The notes: generated from the letters alone by a model not told the origin. A DNA stretch of 64,000 nt from Stichopus chloronotus (GCA_021234535.1 CM037838.1:29737969-29801968); one strand, 5' to 3'. Counted from the stretch's first letter, positions 13,801 to 28,800 are shown. Numbers and translations are program-made.

Positions 13801-16800
13801 ATTATCTTCATGTGTGTTTGCATGATATCTTGATGCCAGATGGGAGTGATTAGATTTTATCAAGGTGTGGGAGGACTGCTACTTGTAACATTTAGATGGT
13901 GAGGAATTATAAAACTGCTTACTCCTTCAGAAACAGATGAGAAGCTGGACTGGCTTAGAAGGCTCAAAAGGTCGTTGCAACTGATCATAGCCTAACAGAA
14001 GATCAGAGACAAAACACCTTTAATTTATACAACCAACCAAACTCATCTGCTTAGTGTCTATGTGAAGCAATGATAAGGATTTGTGTGGCTATTGCAATTC
14101 GCCCTTTTCTGTTTGTTTAAATGCTTAAAATGCAAGTGTTCACAAAACCAAAAGTTCTTTTTGATGGATGGACTTCTTCTTATCATTAATGATTTGCTGA
14201 ATCCATTTCAAGGCAAGGTGACCCAGCTGACTGTATATACATAGTGCTGAATGGCCGTCTGAGATCCGTCGTTCAGTTGCCCTCGGGGAAGAAAGACCTA
14301 GTGGCAGAGTATGGCAGAGATGAAATCGTCGGCGTCGTCGAAGTCCTGACGAAGAAGGAGAGGGTGACATCAGTCCATGCAATTAGGTAAATACAGTTTT
14401 ATTGCTATTGATGATAATTCATGACCTGTGCAATCACCATGACATAGGTTTTTCTGTGTGTCTTAATAATGCACATTGTAAGTGCACCATCCCACAAAAT
14501 GAAGCTTTAAGCAGTCTCTTTGCTCGGTACATCGGTGTACCAGATTTGTCACAGGTCGTTGTCGGTTCAGGGGGACAAAATAAAATGATTGACGTTGCAA
14601 TCTGTGACCCATGAAAACCCAGTTGCAGTTCAAATTCACAGTAATTGCCAGTCAATATTGCTTCTGGTTGAATGCTCTACAATCGGATGAAACCGAAGTC
14701 ACAACTTTACATGTAACTGCTCCATCATGCAGTACTTGCACACTGGCAGATGTACACAGTATAACCTTTGCAGCAGGTGTTAAATAGTATGATCAAATGT
14801 TGTGACATTCAGACTTATGTAAGCACTACTGCAATGTTTGCTTCACGTCTGCTATTCAAAATGGGTTGACTGCTAACCAACTCAAACATTGATCAGCAAA
14901 CACTGCTAATCAAGGTGTTCATGCTTTTTTGCATTGGATATGAATTTATTGTGATATGACATCAAAACTACATTACAATGTATACTTTCTGGTGGAAACA
15001 TTTTTCTTTACCTAAATTTGTCGTTGGATATGAACGACTTGAAGCCAAAATTTAGCATTTTGCCTAATCTTTCAAGGGTGGAATGAATTTGTTCCTTGGT
15101 TACAGGTTACAGTAGTGTTTGTGAGTTTTCATTAAGTCAGATTTGTTTCTTGTTTTGTTCATTTTCAATAAATTAAGTCAACAATACACTGACTCGATTC
15201 AGAGTCGAGAATTTCATATGAGAGCTGTGTAGCCATAAGGGCAGACACTCTGACATCTTGTGTTTTGAGTGCAACAGCATCTGACTTAGGAACATTTCCA
15301 TTCTTTCAAAAAATCTACAGGAATCTCAGAGAAAAAATACCAACTCTGTGTAACTTTGAGAAAGAAAGTATGACAGAGGTTTGACAGAGGTTTCCATCTA
15401 TAGATCAAGCAAGAATCAGATGGGCGTATTCTTGGATTCTGTTATTAAAGGTTATATCTCAGGTAGCATGATATTAAAGGCTGTTACTATCAGGGTGGAG
15501 ATGATTTTTGATAGATAGGTTTGGTCATTCCAGTTTTTTTTTTTTCAAAGTGGAACCCTCTGAGAGATATTTTTTTACCAGCTGGAATGTGGCCCGTGTT
15601 TTGCCAGAGGGTCTACTGTAGCATAGGCTGACGCAGACTCCGAAAGGGGTGCGTGCAAGCTTGACTCTGCATTCGTATGGCCAACTACAATGAAAAGGTA
15701 TCTTTCTTCAGCAAAAATCAGAGACTTTAAAAAAACAATGATCAGTAGATCAGTCTGGAATTATCTGCTTAACAGGAATACATTTAGACCCTTTTTTTTC
15801 CCACTGTAGTCGTAACCTTCATCACTCGCAGCTTTGAGTCGACCCAGCATTTTTGTCTCTTTCATATGGCTGCATCTATGTGTAATTTTCTTGACTCTTA
15901 CAGAGACACAGAGGTTGCCAAATTGCCATCAGGGATGTTGAACCTCATCAAAAGAAAATTCCCTCACACAGTCTCCCGTCTGATACAGATTCTCAGCGAG
16001 AGACTCATCGGTCAGGTGCAAGAGAAGATTGGAACTGCTTCTCAAGGTAAACAGAGGCAGAGAGGGACCCTCTATTGAAATGTAGAAAGAAACAGGTTGA
16101 ACTCAAACTCTGGAATAATCTCTGATATGATAAAAAGAAAAGAAATATTAAATTCATGTTAAATTAGAAAGCAGGCATAACGTTGATATCACTTTTTTTA
16201 GGGATTTCTTTTTGTAATCATTAATCCAACTTCTTTTTTCTCTTAAAATGTCACTGGCATAGATAATCCTTTGTCATTCTTTCTAGTGTTTTGTTTGTAC
16301 TAAATGTTATGTATGGACAAAATGAATAAATTGATAAATGGATGAATAAATGGATGAATGGATTGAATGATAGTTGAAAGGTTGTAGATGATAAAGCTAA
16401 CACTGCTTTTCACATAAGTTTATTTACTCCTAAGAATGTGCCACTCCTGCAGCCAAACTGAACGCACGGTATGATTTTGTGGGCTAATAGAATGACTCAT
16501 TTGAAATTGTTCTTAGCAGCCATGAAATTTGAAAAGAAGAATGATTGCTTGAAGGTCGTTCAGATAATGGTCCTTTTCAAAGCTTGGCATGGCAGACTGT
16601 AACGTTCCTATGTGACATAAGAACCGTGATGCATCATTGTACAAAAGCAACATGCATCACACAGGTTGTCTTGAGTTTTCTTCATCAAATCAATTTACGT
16701 TGTCAATAGATTACTGTCAACATTTTTGACCAATAGGTATGCAGAATTTACTTTAGATCTTCCAGGATATCAAGTTCATGTTATGTGTGCTGTACGTTTT

Positions 16801-19800
16801 ATTACATACAAATTGCACCCATTTAAATTGAATGCAACATGATCTACTGCAGCAGAACCATCTCTTCTAGGTCTTGTAGCCTTCATGATAATTTGAATAT
16901 TTATATTTTCTTTTAAACGAAATGGAGCAGAGAGGCATCCAACGGTGGAAAACCTCTCCACAGTTGCTATAGTCGCCATATCGGACAAAGTTCCCGTGTC
17001 AAGATTTACGCTGGAACTCACTCATGCCCTGAGCACAATTGGTGAGTAGATTATTTTTTTTTTCCCTAGTTCTTGTTTATCGGACAAGTCCCTTAGAATG
17101 GGGCTATTTTGGAATTAGTGGTTTTTGGATAAATTTTTGCGAATTGATTATTTTGAAATGTAACTTTTGACAATGTTAAAGCAATGTAGCATCGTTTGAA
17201 TGTTTCTGTGTTATCTGCCTTTTTAATAGGATCTGTTTTGAGGCTGACAGGAAATGACATCTTAAAGGCTTTGGGCGGCTCTGCCCTCGATGCGTAAGTA
17301 TCACTGCATCAGTCATGCCGCTTTTCATGTGTTTTTTATGTACTGGGTACAGGAGGAAACAGGCAAGTTTGTGAGATTACTGTTGTGGTGGATGCACAGT
17401 ATAAACCAAGCAGAAAACCCTTCACATTAGTAATTAGTCTGTGTCATGATGTATTGTCCTGAGGAAGAAGTCTTTAACATGTACCTTAAAAGTATGTAAT
17501 GACTTTGCTGAGATTGGACTTACAAAAAATACACATGGTAAAGGATTGCATCACAAAAACTGTAGATGAAGCAACTTCAGAAGAAGAATACAGTTCAGGT
17601 TACCATTATTTGCAGACATTGAACATGACTTGGTTGTTTTTATCCAGTGTGCAAAATTACTAGGCTGAATATTGCTGGGGAGGAGGGAAAGAGGTGGATG
17701 ACACGTATTTGGACCCTTGCATTGCGGATTTACAAGAGAATTACATGTGGGGATTCCTAGCATCACATGTAATTATCAGATACTGCATGACTCTTTCTGT
17801 CCCATAGTACTTACTGCCCTTTCTGGCCCATAGTCATTACACATGTACTATAGAGGTCTCATGGAATGATCATGTATTGCATGACTCCACCTTCTGGCCC
17901 ACAACTATCAAGCACATCTCATCGGCCCAGCTAGGGCCCTTCAATTTCTGAGGCCCATCATTCTCTCTTTGACGTGATATTTTTCAGAGTCAATGACTAT
18001 CGCCTGACCAGCTGGCTGGGCCAGCAGGAGGACTTGCACAGGATAGTGCTGTATGAGGCTGATAAAGACATGACTGCCTGGACCCAGAGGTGTATCAGAC
18101 AGGTAGGTAATGAAAAGAGATGAGAACTAAAGCAAAGAAAAACTAATGAGTGGAAGAACAAAGAAGGAACAAGCAATAAAGAAAGGCTTGAAGTCTGGAA
18201 ATTGATAAAAGTGTTGGTCACATTACGATGATATATGGGATGGGAATATCAGACCAGTGGTGTTCTATCATTGTTTTCATTTATATTGATCACTTTACAC
18301 AAATATGTGATCCTGGCTATCTTCATTTAAGTTGTCCCAATGTGATCTACTCTGATACATACAACTCTACAGAGAGATTTCTTTCCAAACCTTTGTGGTT
18401 TTCCCTGTCTGATAAAAATTCTCTCTTGAGATGACTTCACAACATGATAAGTGGACATTCTATGTAAGCATTTGTAAGCCACACCTTAGATGGCTTTTTA
18501 AGATCACCGATTGTTAGTTTTTTTGACATAATTTGGAGGACCTTTGAGTTGAAACTTGCAAAAATTTGACAGAAGTGGAATCCAATATCGCTTAGTGTGA
18601 CCTATCCAAAAGGATGATTTAGAACTGTTTGAGAAAGTCTCTTAGTGACTATTACTTTCAGAGGTAAACCAGAGATTGGTGGAAGTGGTATCAGTTATGG
18701 TTATCTATCATGAGGATTAGAGGTGTACATTTGCACATGTCTGCCTCTCTCTTTCCCCTGGAGGTAAGTAGGGGGGAGAGAATGTGTGTGGGGGTTGATG
18801 GTTGTAAGGGTTCTTAGCTTGTGCATTCACGTGATAGCTTCTCTAATTTATAACTTTTGTGAAGAAAAGAAGTAGTAGTTATCCTACAAAATGGTGATCA
18901 GAGCAGTTTGCAGCAGTTAAGTGCACAAAACCTTGATTTCCTAATTTCTGAGGAATTACTAAAGTAAAATGCAGCCATGCTCAGATCCTGATGTTCATAC
19001 CATGTGGGATGTTTACGCTGTTTATGTTCTGAAACTGCAGTAGTCCAACAGAAATCCAAAGAATGAACAGGAGGGCAGGAAATAAAACTGGGGAACGGTT
19101 TCAAGTGGCGATTTGGTAGTCCCCATTGCATTATTTGTGTTAGATAAAATACTGTAGTGTTAGCTCTAGTAGTCTCAAGTAAATAAAATATGTCGTTAAA
19201 TATGATGTTAATATCTCTAAAGTTTTTAGGTGTAATGTGTAGATCATTGATAAAAGTGATCAACAGAAAAACAAAATATTAGCCCATTTGCTAGTTTAGC
19301 TCCTGCTGCAGTAGCTGTTTAGGGGTCAAGCTGTGATAGTATATAGGATTTGTCACCCCACCCAGTATTTTTTATAATATTGGTTACACAGTAAGGTAGT
19401 GTGGTTTTCATTTCTCAGGCTGATTGCATCCTGATTGTGGGCCTCGCGGATGCCGATCCTACTATTTTGGGCGAAATGGAAAAGCAGTTGGAGGGCCTGG
19501 ATGTCAGGGCCCAGAAAGAGCTGATCCTCCTCCACAAGGCCCGTAGAGATGGACGATACAGGCATCCGACAAACACGGCTGCTTGGCTCAACGCCCGAAG
19601 CTGGTGTGTCTCCCACCACCACATTCGTTGCCCGGAGAGGATGTTCCGCCGGAAGAACCCTGCCAGGGAACGGGAGACTTACGACAAGCTGTTTGCGGGC
19701 CACCGCAAGCAGGCTCCAGACTTTGCCAGGCTGGCGAGATTCCTAACAGGGACTTCGGTGGGCTTGGTCCTGGGTGGAGGTGGGGCAAGGTAAGATGGAG

Positions 19801-22800
19801 AAATCTATTAGTTTTCAGAAATTGTTGCATCATTTTTTCATGTCTTCTGCAGTGTTGTGACTGCCCACCACCCTATTATGAGAAGCTGAATGTGGATAAA
19901 CTTAAGAAGGATGTATAAGCCTGTAGGGAGCCTATGCTTTGTGGAATAAAGTTGTTAAGTATGGCACATGATATGGGGAACAGCAGGCTGGAAGGAGGGT
20001 GGATCAGTCAGGAAAGTAAGGTTGGTCTTCAGATATTTTATTTTACTTTTTGTTGCTATATTGTTCAATAAGAGTTTGCTCTCTATAATACGCTGCAATG
20101 CAGTTGAGAAAAAGGAAGGAAAATAATTCAAAATGATTGATAGAAGGTGTTTCAGAAAAACAAAGGAGTCTGCATACTTTTCATCTTAGTAGTCTCCCCG
20201 ATGAGGCATGCACATGCTTGAAGCAAAGGTCATGAAAAGGAACTGACTGGACAATAGGAAAAGCTATAAGTAGAAACTAACCTAACAACCAAACTTTTGA
20301 CAAACTGAATGACACAAATGTCATCAGAAATACAGCTTAATCTCAAATTATCTGTTAACTCCAATCTAAAGGAGAAATTTAAATTTTGAAATATGCCCTA
20401 ACGTCAGTTGATACTCACATTCTTTGTCAATAATATATTCCTGTTAGGGAGGATCTGCACTCCTAGTAAAAATTGCCGGCTTCTAAAATAGTTATGCCCC
20501 CCTGAAATGAGATCCCCCTCTATAAAATTTCTGGTGAACTGAAAAAGTTGTCAATATATGCTACCGCTATTTCCAAGAGAACAAGAAATCTTCATTTAGT
20601 TGCATAATTTTGCATCGTTTAAAAAACAAATTTAGGGAGTGAGATTGAAACCCCTCCCCTCAAACCCCTCCCTGGTGATAAATTGCTATTGCATAACCAT
20701 CCCCCCCACCCTGTCTTGAAAATCTGTAGAAAACACTGATATTTTATGACGCAGTCATGTAGCTCAGATGATGAAGGATTATTACGATAGTTACGTTATG
20801 CAAAAGGTTTTTCATACTTAACCAACCTATGCTTTGAAGTTACAAATCAGATTTTGTTTGGCACTAGAGTAACTTTGCCAATACATACCACTATTAAACC
20901 TGTAAACTTGGATCTCTCATTGTCCCACTTCGTTTTATTATCGTAACTCCCAGAGGGATCTCACAGATAGGAATAATCAAGGCCATGCACGAATATAACA
21001 TCCCCATCGATATGGTAGGTGGAACAAGCATGGGGGCCTTCGTGGGTGCCAACTACTGCCGGAATCCCACCATGGAGAGTGTCGAAATACACGTGAAGAG
21101 GTTCTGTGACTCCATGGGGTCTTTGTGGGATAAGCTCATGGATTTGACATACCCATATGCCTCAATGTTCTCAGGTGAGAAAACATATTATTAATACTGA
21201 GAGGAAGATGAGGAGCACTTGAGTTGTTGTGTTTTGACCATGGCTTTGATCATATGAATTTGTTACAAGTAGATCCATAGAGTGATAACAGGTAACTGGA
21301 AATAATAAAAAAAATAAAAATTTTTTTTTTCCCATTGTGTTATTTCTTCAATACCTTGAAAGAATTCTTACGTCTTGTCCTTTAAATTACATGAATCACT
21401 ATAGTCTTAGAATTCAAGTCCTGTATTATCTTTTGTATTTTTTGAAGTAGAGGTAGTGAATTAAAGTTTATTATGATATGAATACTCAACCCTGTGCAAT
21501 ATGCTGTACATGTGCCATCAATCAAAGACATACGTTATGGTAGAACTATGTTGTAATGCAATAGCAAAAAATAGTCATCCCAATGATTCAAAAGGAAGCA
21601 GAACTTACTACTAACAATAAAATAGGTGAAGGTCTAGTTAAACTGTATTGTCAATTTATTAAAAGTATTTTATTTTATTTCGATTCCTTTTTGAGAGTGG
21701 AAGGATATTTGAAGCAGAATACAGAGACATAACCAAGTGGACGCTGTATGACCTGGGGGAGATGGTTTGCTCCCTCTCCCTTTTGAAATTTTGCTGATGT
21801 AAGATGTTTCAGGGCCCAGGTGATTCAGGTTTTTTTGCAAAGGGACTTTTTGATGATGGCTTGTGGAATCGTTTGCTTTCGTTGGGTAGTCTAGATCAAA
21901 TGGTGCCACATTTGATATTGGGGTTTTATGTAATTATGGTTTCTAGGTTTGCAAGTCATGATTTTTTATTTTGGTGAAATCTCCATTCTTAGACCTTACC
22001 TAGGGTTATTCTGAATGAAACTTTGACAAGTCAGTGCTCAGTATTAAATCAGCTATTATTATCAAGCCTAATATTATTATTAAACCCAACAAAAACTCAA
22101 GCATTGTACTTTCCAGTAGGGGCATAGCTAAATGGGGGGTGGCAAATAAATGAAGTAGCTTCAAAAAGATTGTTTAAAACACAGTGATAGACACTTCAGT
22201 TGTGCAGCCAAGATTTTAGACAATAGGATAACTGTGAGAACACTCAGCAGAGTGCCACCTTCGGTTGAAACACAGAGTACCAGAAACTTTGCAGGTAAAA
22301 ATACTCCCAGAGTGGAAGAAATTGCCCTTCCCATTCTGGAAATGGCACTGTCAGTATTTTGTTGGATGGAAAACCCAAGGCCCCTTATATGTGTTATTGA
22401 AAGTTTCAAAATTTGTCGAGTAGATCACTAATTTGCTGACAGAGTCATTTGCTGGCTGGATGTTGCACCCCCTGCCCCACCCTCCCCCTATAGCTATGCC
22501 CCATGTTAACACCAAAACATAATAACAAATCATTGTAGTTGTCTTCTCTGGCTCAAAGAGAGCTGAGACTTCTTCATTTTTCCTCGGAGATTTGAGATTT
22601 CACTCATCTTTCTGACTTGTTCTTCTTTCTTTGAAGGTCGATCTTTCAACAGAGCCATCAGAGACTGTTTTCAAGATAAACAGATCGAGGATCTGTGGAT
22701 TCCGTACTTCAGCATCACCACTGACATTAACGACTCTAAAATGAGGGTCCATACCACCGGTGAGTTGCCTCTTCTTTACAACCATCCAATCAACCCAGAT

Positions 22801-25800
22801 CGTTGTTCTCAGCATCCCCATCTAGTATGTAACTCTTCTTCACTTGACCATTCAGTCATCTCAGGTCGTCGTTCTCTGCACCCTACCTGGTACGTGTTTC
22901 CTTCTGAGCTTCCAACATCGTACATCAGTACTATACTGTGAAGTGTTCTCTCAAACTTTCCAAATGTCCAGGAGTTGATAACACAGTTATAACATAAACT
23001 TGTGAATGTGAAAGAGTTATTTTTTGCTCAGTGATGAAAGTCCAGTCCATCCACGTGTGTTCTTCCGTGATGAATGTCAAATAATGGAAAGAATAATAGG
23101 CTTGTCATATCAAATATATGCAAAACAGGTATAGGATGTATTATGCACACAAGTTGAATAGTTATACTGTATTGCCGTCTTTTTAAAAGCATTAGTGTGT
23201 TACCAGAACAGCAACCAGAAATGATAAGAGATGTGAAAAATACCATAACCTACTTTTGTTTTCTCATTTTTCAGAAGCCCAACAGTTAAAATATTATGGG
23301 TTGCATGTGGCAAACTGTGCTCCTATTCCATTGTTGTAGTCGTATTGAAATTTCGTCTGCATCTTGCACACCATGTTAGTTTTATCTTGTACCCCTTCTG
23401 GTGGTTTCTCTGTTATTCTCTTCTTCATCCTTTATCATACATTATGTTTTTGGTAATACTATCTTTGTAAATCATAACCATCATCTACTTAAGTTATGCA
23501 GTAACCTAAAATACTGAATGTAAAGTGTTCATCTTGACCCAATAAAAACCCTTTAGAATCCTATGATTTGTTGCACATTATTGCACTTTCCACATTAGTT
23601 CAATTTTCTCAGATTTTAAGAAAAGGAGAAATAAGTCTTTGTTAAATTGTTAGATTATCTTTCAACTCATTTTAGAAAGTCCTTATTTGTGAGGAACTTG
23701 TGTAGCCTTAAGTCTTCTTTGTTTTCATTCTTTTTGTTTATCGGGTGCCAGAAGAAGCTTATGTCTGCTGCTAATTCTTCTGCTCAAGTTTAATTCTTTC
23801 AATGGCTTTGTGAAATGGCTGTCAAATCAATGTGGTTGTTGTCGCTGTCTTCGTTTTGTTCGCCTTGCAGTAGCATTTGTTCTCAAAACACCTTGTTATT
23901 CCTTTAATCCCCCCACCTCACTCTCCTATGCCATCTATGAGGGGACCACAGATAACAGCTCGATACATCTCGATTCACTGGACAGATATCAAAATCTCTG
24001 AAAAACAACTCAAATGTTCCAAAATCCATTAAACATACCCCATTTTGGCATTATCATTTCATCTTCATAGTTAGTGATCTTTGGGGCATGTTGGTGATCA
24101 TTGTTTTGTCGATACCATTTGTAACGTTATGCACGTTTTTGATTCATGTTGATGGTGAGCCTTGTGAAAGAATCACTGTCAAGTCACATCGAGTCCTGTC
24201 TTCCTTCTACACCTGTGTTTCGTGATCAATAAACATCACATCGAAGTCCCTCTTCAGTCCCTATAAAGCCATGGCATTACTGAGCACTCAACCTTCAGTT
24301 AGAAACTCTACTCTCCTACTTTGAAATTCTTTAAATGATGTCAAGTTATACTTCCCCCTATCCCTATCCGCACCATTCCTGTCCTTCTTTCTTTGTCATG
24401 CATACCCTGCATTTTTCTCTCTCCATCTTGAGTTGAACACATCCAGACAGAGCACACTCAAATTTTTTAGTTAGATGTTGAATTTTTGTTCTTAATGGTA
24501 GCAATTGTTATCAATTTTCAACTTGAATGAGGTATACATCAATGGTTACGACTCAAGTACATTACACATCCTATTAGCACTATACATAAATATTGTCATG
24601 GTAACACATTACATGGCAATGTTGAGCACCAATAGAGATCCTACCATAATCATGCTACTGTGATAGTACAGATGCTGACAGCCTACATCATCTCTTTTAC
24701 TACTGATAGGTCATGATTATAACATTAATGTTGATGTACACAATATCATTCAGTATACGCAGGTAGAGTCTGCTATTACTTTATAAGAACATGTCAGCCT
24801 ACATAATCTATGTTTACACTCTTACAGTAGGTAACAGTAAATGTCTCACCTATGCTATCAGCTAGCCTACATAATCTCTTTTAGTCCGCATATATAGTAT
24901 TACATTAACACAAGCTATATTCTCTCAGTTTTAATCAATTTTATTACCCATAGGTAGTAGCATGATATGTTTAACACAAAACTAATCCTGTGAGCCAAAT
25001 AACCTCATTCCATTTACACAGTACTTAGTGAGAATCCTCACCTGCTACTGGCCCATCACAGACCACGATGCATCTTTGGGTAACCACACAGTACAAGGAT
25101 AACACACTTGGTCACTCAGGGTTGTGCTGTTAATAAAAATGTTATTTACCAACAAATTTTTTCCTTTTTTTTGTCATTTAAAAAAAATTTAATCAAAATA
25201 TTGTGTGTGAATGATCAAGGTTAATCACCGGACCTGTGCTGTAAATAAATGTTAACACACCCTTTGGGGTTAATGCTATCGTTGGATGCTTTCCGGCCTC
25301 ATCCTCGTGCACCACTTGCGTTAACCCCAATGGTGCATTAACCTCTAGTTAATGTCCAGGCTTGACTAACCTGTAATTAATACACAACACCAATCCTGTT
25401 GACCTAGATGACCTCTTCTAATACCCATTAACACCACCAGTATCCTTGCAGCCTACATAACCTTGTTTACTACTCATAGCACATACAGTGTTACATTTAA
25501 AACAACAGCAATCTTGTCAGCCTTCGTAACTTAATTCAATACTTACAGTTAAAGATACCACAGTAACACAACATCAGTCCTATCAGCCTTGGTAAAGCTT
25601 TGCCACATAATTTCCTTAAAATGTGTTTATTACCAACCGTGTCAGCAAACAATGTGTCTTTGAATACTCATAGGAAAATCTGTAGTATATGTAACTACAA
25701 TTTTGCTGCATATAGTGTAATGGTAGAATACTCATGCCCACCAAAGATGATGTGACAGGACAACAAAAATGTGGTTAATTTCTTTGGAATCATGAAAATA

Positions 25801-28800
25801 GATAAACAAGGACAGGGGTTGCTGTGATGAAGACTTTATTCAGTGTATAGTCTCCTTTCTGATGAGATACTGTATGCATGTATCCGGCAGAGGTAATGAG
25901 TAGAGGCTTGGAGAAATTCTGGCCAAGAAATTCTGTTAATCAGCAACAAACACATTTGAAATTTGAATTTTACCCTCAGAATATAGATTTTTGAGAATTT
26001 TTTGTCTCTCAGTTCTGGCCAACCTTTTGACTCATTGGTCACTTTTGTAATCTTTGAAGAATTCATGTTCAAAGCACAACTGGAAAAAAAATTGCACAGA
26101 AATTATGATCAGTCTGCTTGACAACTTCTTTATTATACATACTCTTTGAATCCATTTTTAAGTCTTTCACACATGCTGTAAACACCTGCATTTGTGGGTT
26201 TCTCACACAACTTGTATTTTTGGCTGGATTGGCGACCAGTGTTATGTATTTACCTATTGATGGAGGGGTTGTGTGTAATGTTTCACTTTCAAATGAGGAC
26301 ATGCATTGCTCATTTACTAGCATTTACCCACATAAAAGTGACACATATAAAATACCCGACAAAATACGTATGAACCTCATTGTGAACATCACTATGTTGT
26401 CCTGAATCTCACATAGTGCCATACTACTCAGCTCCTCATGCAATGCATACTGTTATTTCAACTGTAGACTGTCCTTGTTCACTGGTGTGTCCTCAGTTGG
26501 GCAGTAAACAGTTTTGTCAAGGTCCTCATTTGAAGGTCTTTTCAATTGCACACATTCAAGTATTCTAAAGAATTCATATGCACCATTTAACAACCACTTT
26601 CACGTGACTAATTGCAAAACACAGCATGTGGAGATCTACAGTAAGACAAACAAACATTTGCTTTCCTGGACAGACAGGGATTACTCAGATTAGCTTTACT
26701 TTGAATGTCTCATTGCTGCTTCATAATTTAATGCATTGAAGTTAAGAAGCAAAAAGTGCTTAAAATCTGCATGCTTTTAGAACTGCAAATTGCCAGTAGC
26801 ATTGCATGACCAATAGCAGCAATCACAAAAAAAAAAGAGAAAAAGAAAAGACTGCTGGAGAGATTTAGAAAGGACATTGTCATTATGAGTTGGCATGGAA
26901 TAGCATGTAAGTCACAGACTTGCTTCATACTTGCCACATTGCTAAGTCTTGTGTTTGTGGGATAGTAGAGTAGAGATTGCTTCACAGACTTTCAGCAGAA
27001 ATGCAGTTTATCAGGTGGTAAAAGAAAGCTGCAGGAACTGATAGAGGCATTCTCATTATCTTAACACAATTCTTGTTTTCTTTAAGCTGACTGCAAACTT
27101 TATGGAAGAAATTACATTAGGTTTTGTATAGTCTACAATGCTGGGGAGAAAAAAAAATTAATCACATGTGGTGTGAAAGCTTTTCTAAAAGAACCATGAT
27201 TCAGGAAGGGTTATGACTCCCTGGAACTTCATGCTTTTGAAGTTGGTGATGATAAGCACAGAATGGTTAGTTTGGATAACTCAAACTAAATATTGCTCAA
27301 GGCATACTGTAAACATTGAATTTCATGGTGGTTAAAAAATGTTGCAGTTAGGGTTCAACTAGGTTGAAACATTAAAAGTCTTTGAAGGGAATACCTAATA
27401 TCAATCAAATGCACCTTGTAACTTTTTAAACGATATTACAGCACATTTCATGTAACCAAACATAACTCATTTGCAAACAGTTTTATTACAACGTCACAGA
27501 GCTAACACCTGACGAACCTCACCTAGGTATACCGTGAATACGTGTTAAATCACAGGATCCCAGGGCTGTGACAAATAAAGAAATGGAAATTTCTATCCAC
27601 CTTACACACAGGATCACTATGGCGATATGTGAGGGCCAGTATGTCCCTTTCAGGGTATTTACCCCCCTTGTGTGATCCAAAAGACGAACACCTGCTACTG
27701 GATGGCGGCTACGTCAATAACCTCCCAGGTATGTCATTCTCATCAGTTGGTACCCGTTTCATCTCACTCCACAGGATCTCTGTGGAGGTACGTTCGAGCT
27801 AGTATGTCAGTCACCACCTATCTACCTCCACTCTGTGATCCCCTCGACAGCCATCTTCTAGTCGATGGTTGCTATGTGAACAATGTCCCAGGTAAGAGGC
27901 AGCGGCGACCAAGTGCCGTGCCCCCACCCCTCATTGCCTGCCATGTGCCCACCCTCCCTTAGTAGTTTGATTTATTAATATTTACTGTTAACCATAAAAA
28001 GTATGTTACTTTCATTTGTAACATGTCATGACCATGTTACATCTTATAACAGATGCTGCAACATCTTTTTGTTTATAGAAGTGGTCTTAATTTTATTGTT
28101 TGGCATACCTGTTGTTATAGTAACATTGGTTGAAAGTGTCAGAGATGGCAAACAACTTCAATTGTGACTTAATTGCATTTATTGATGTTGACAGCTAGCT
28201 TACCATTTTGTTATTGCAGTCGTGTGCATAGTTGACATAAAATTGCACCTGCTCAAATTTATTCAATATTTCATCCAAAGGTGAAGAGTCACTACCCAGT
28301 ATTTATGAACATTGTTGATCTACACTCATGGCAACATTCATGAGAACATGAGTGGTTGTATTTCGTAGTGAGCCCTGGTAAAGATTAAAACCTAGCTGTA
28401 AAATTTTTTTCATGTAATCACAGACATCATGCTACTTTAATGGCTATTGCAACTCAATTCCTGAGTACAGTTCAGATAGTCTTGACATTAGCATGATAAA
28501 TGTTCAACTTTGCCAACCTAGGCATAGTATGATATTTGTACTTTAAGAGTCATTAGTTACTACATCAAATAATAGTGGCTCCCGTGACTGTTGAGATTTC
28601 ATCAAAGTTGTGTAAAGTTAGGATAACTGTATAGTCATCCATCATCAACTGGTTTCTGAAGTTAGTGGTTAGTTTAAGGTGTGATTACATATTTGAACAG
28701 TGATTTCTCAATGATTCAAGAAATGCCACTTGGTCTCTTTTTGATTGTGATGTACACAGTTATACAATCATGCAGTTTTATTGATGAACTTTTTTACCAA

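Noticed and set aside
18898..19263. 121-aa minus-strand ORF in a PNPLA6/7 intron
   Set aside because: No recognised motif; Phe/Ile/Asn-rich composition expected of AT-rich DNA, although length alone is mildly notable.
19353..19918. Several ORFs of 65-116 aa on both strands
   Set aside because: Shadow frames of GC-rich PNPLA6/7 exon 21, whose own frame matches the NTE family throughout.
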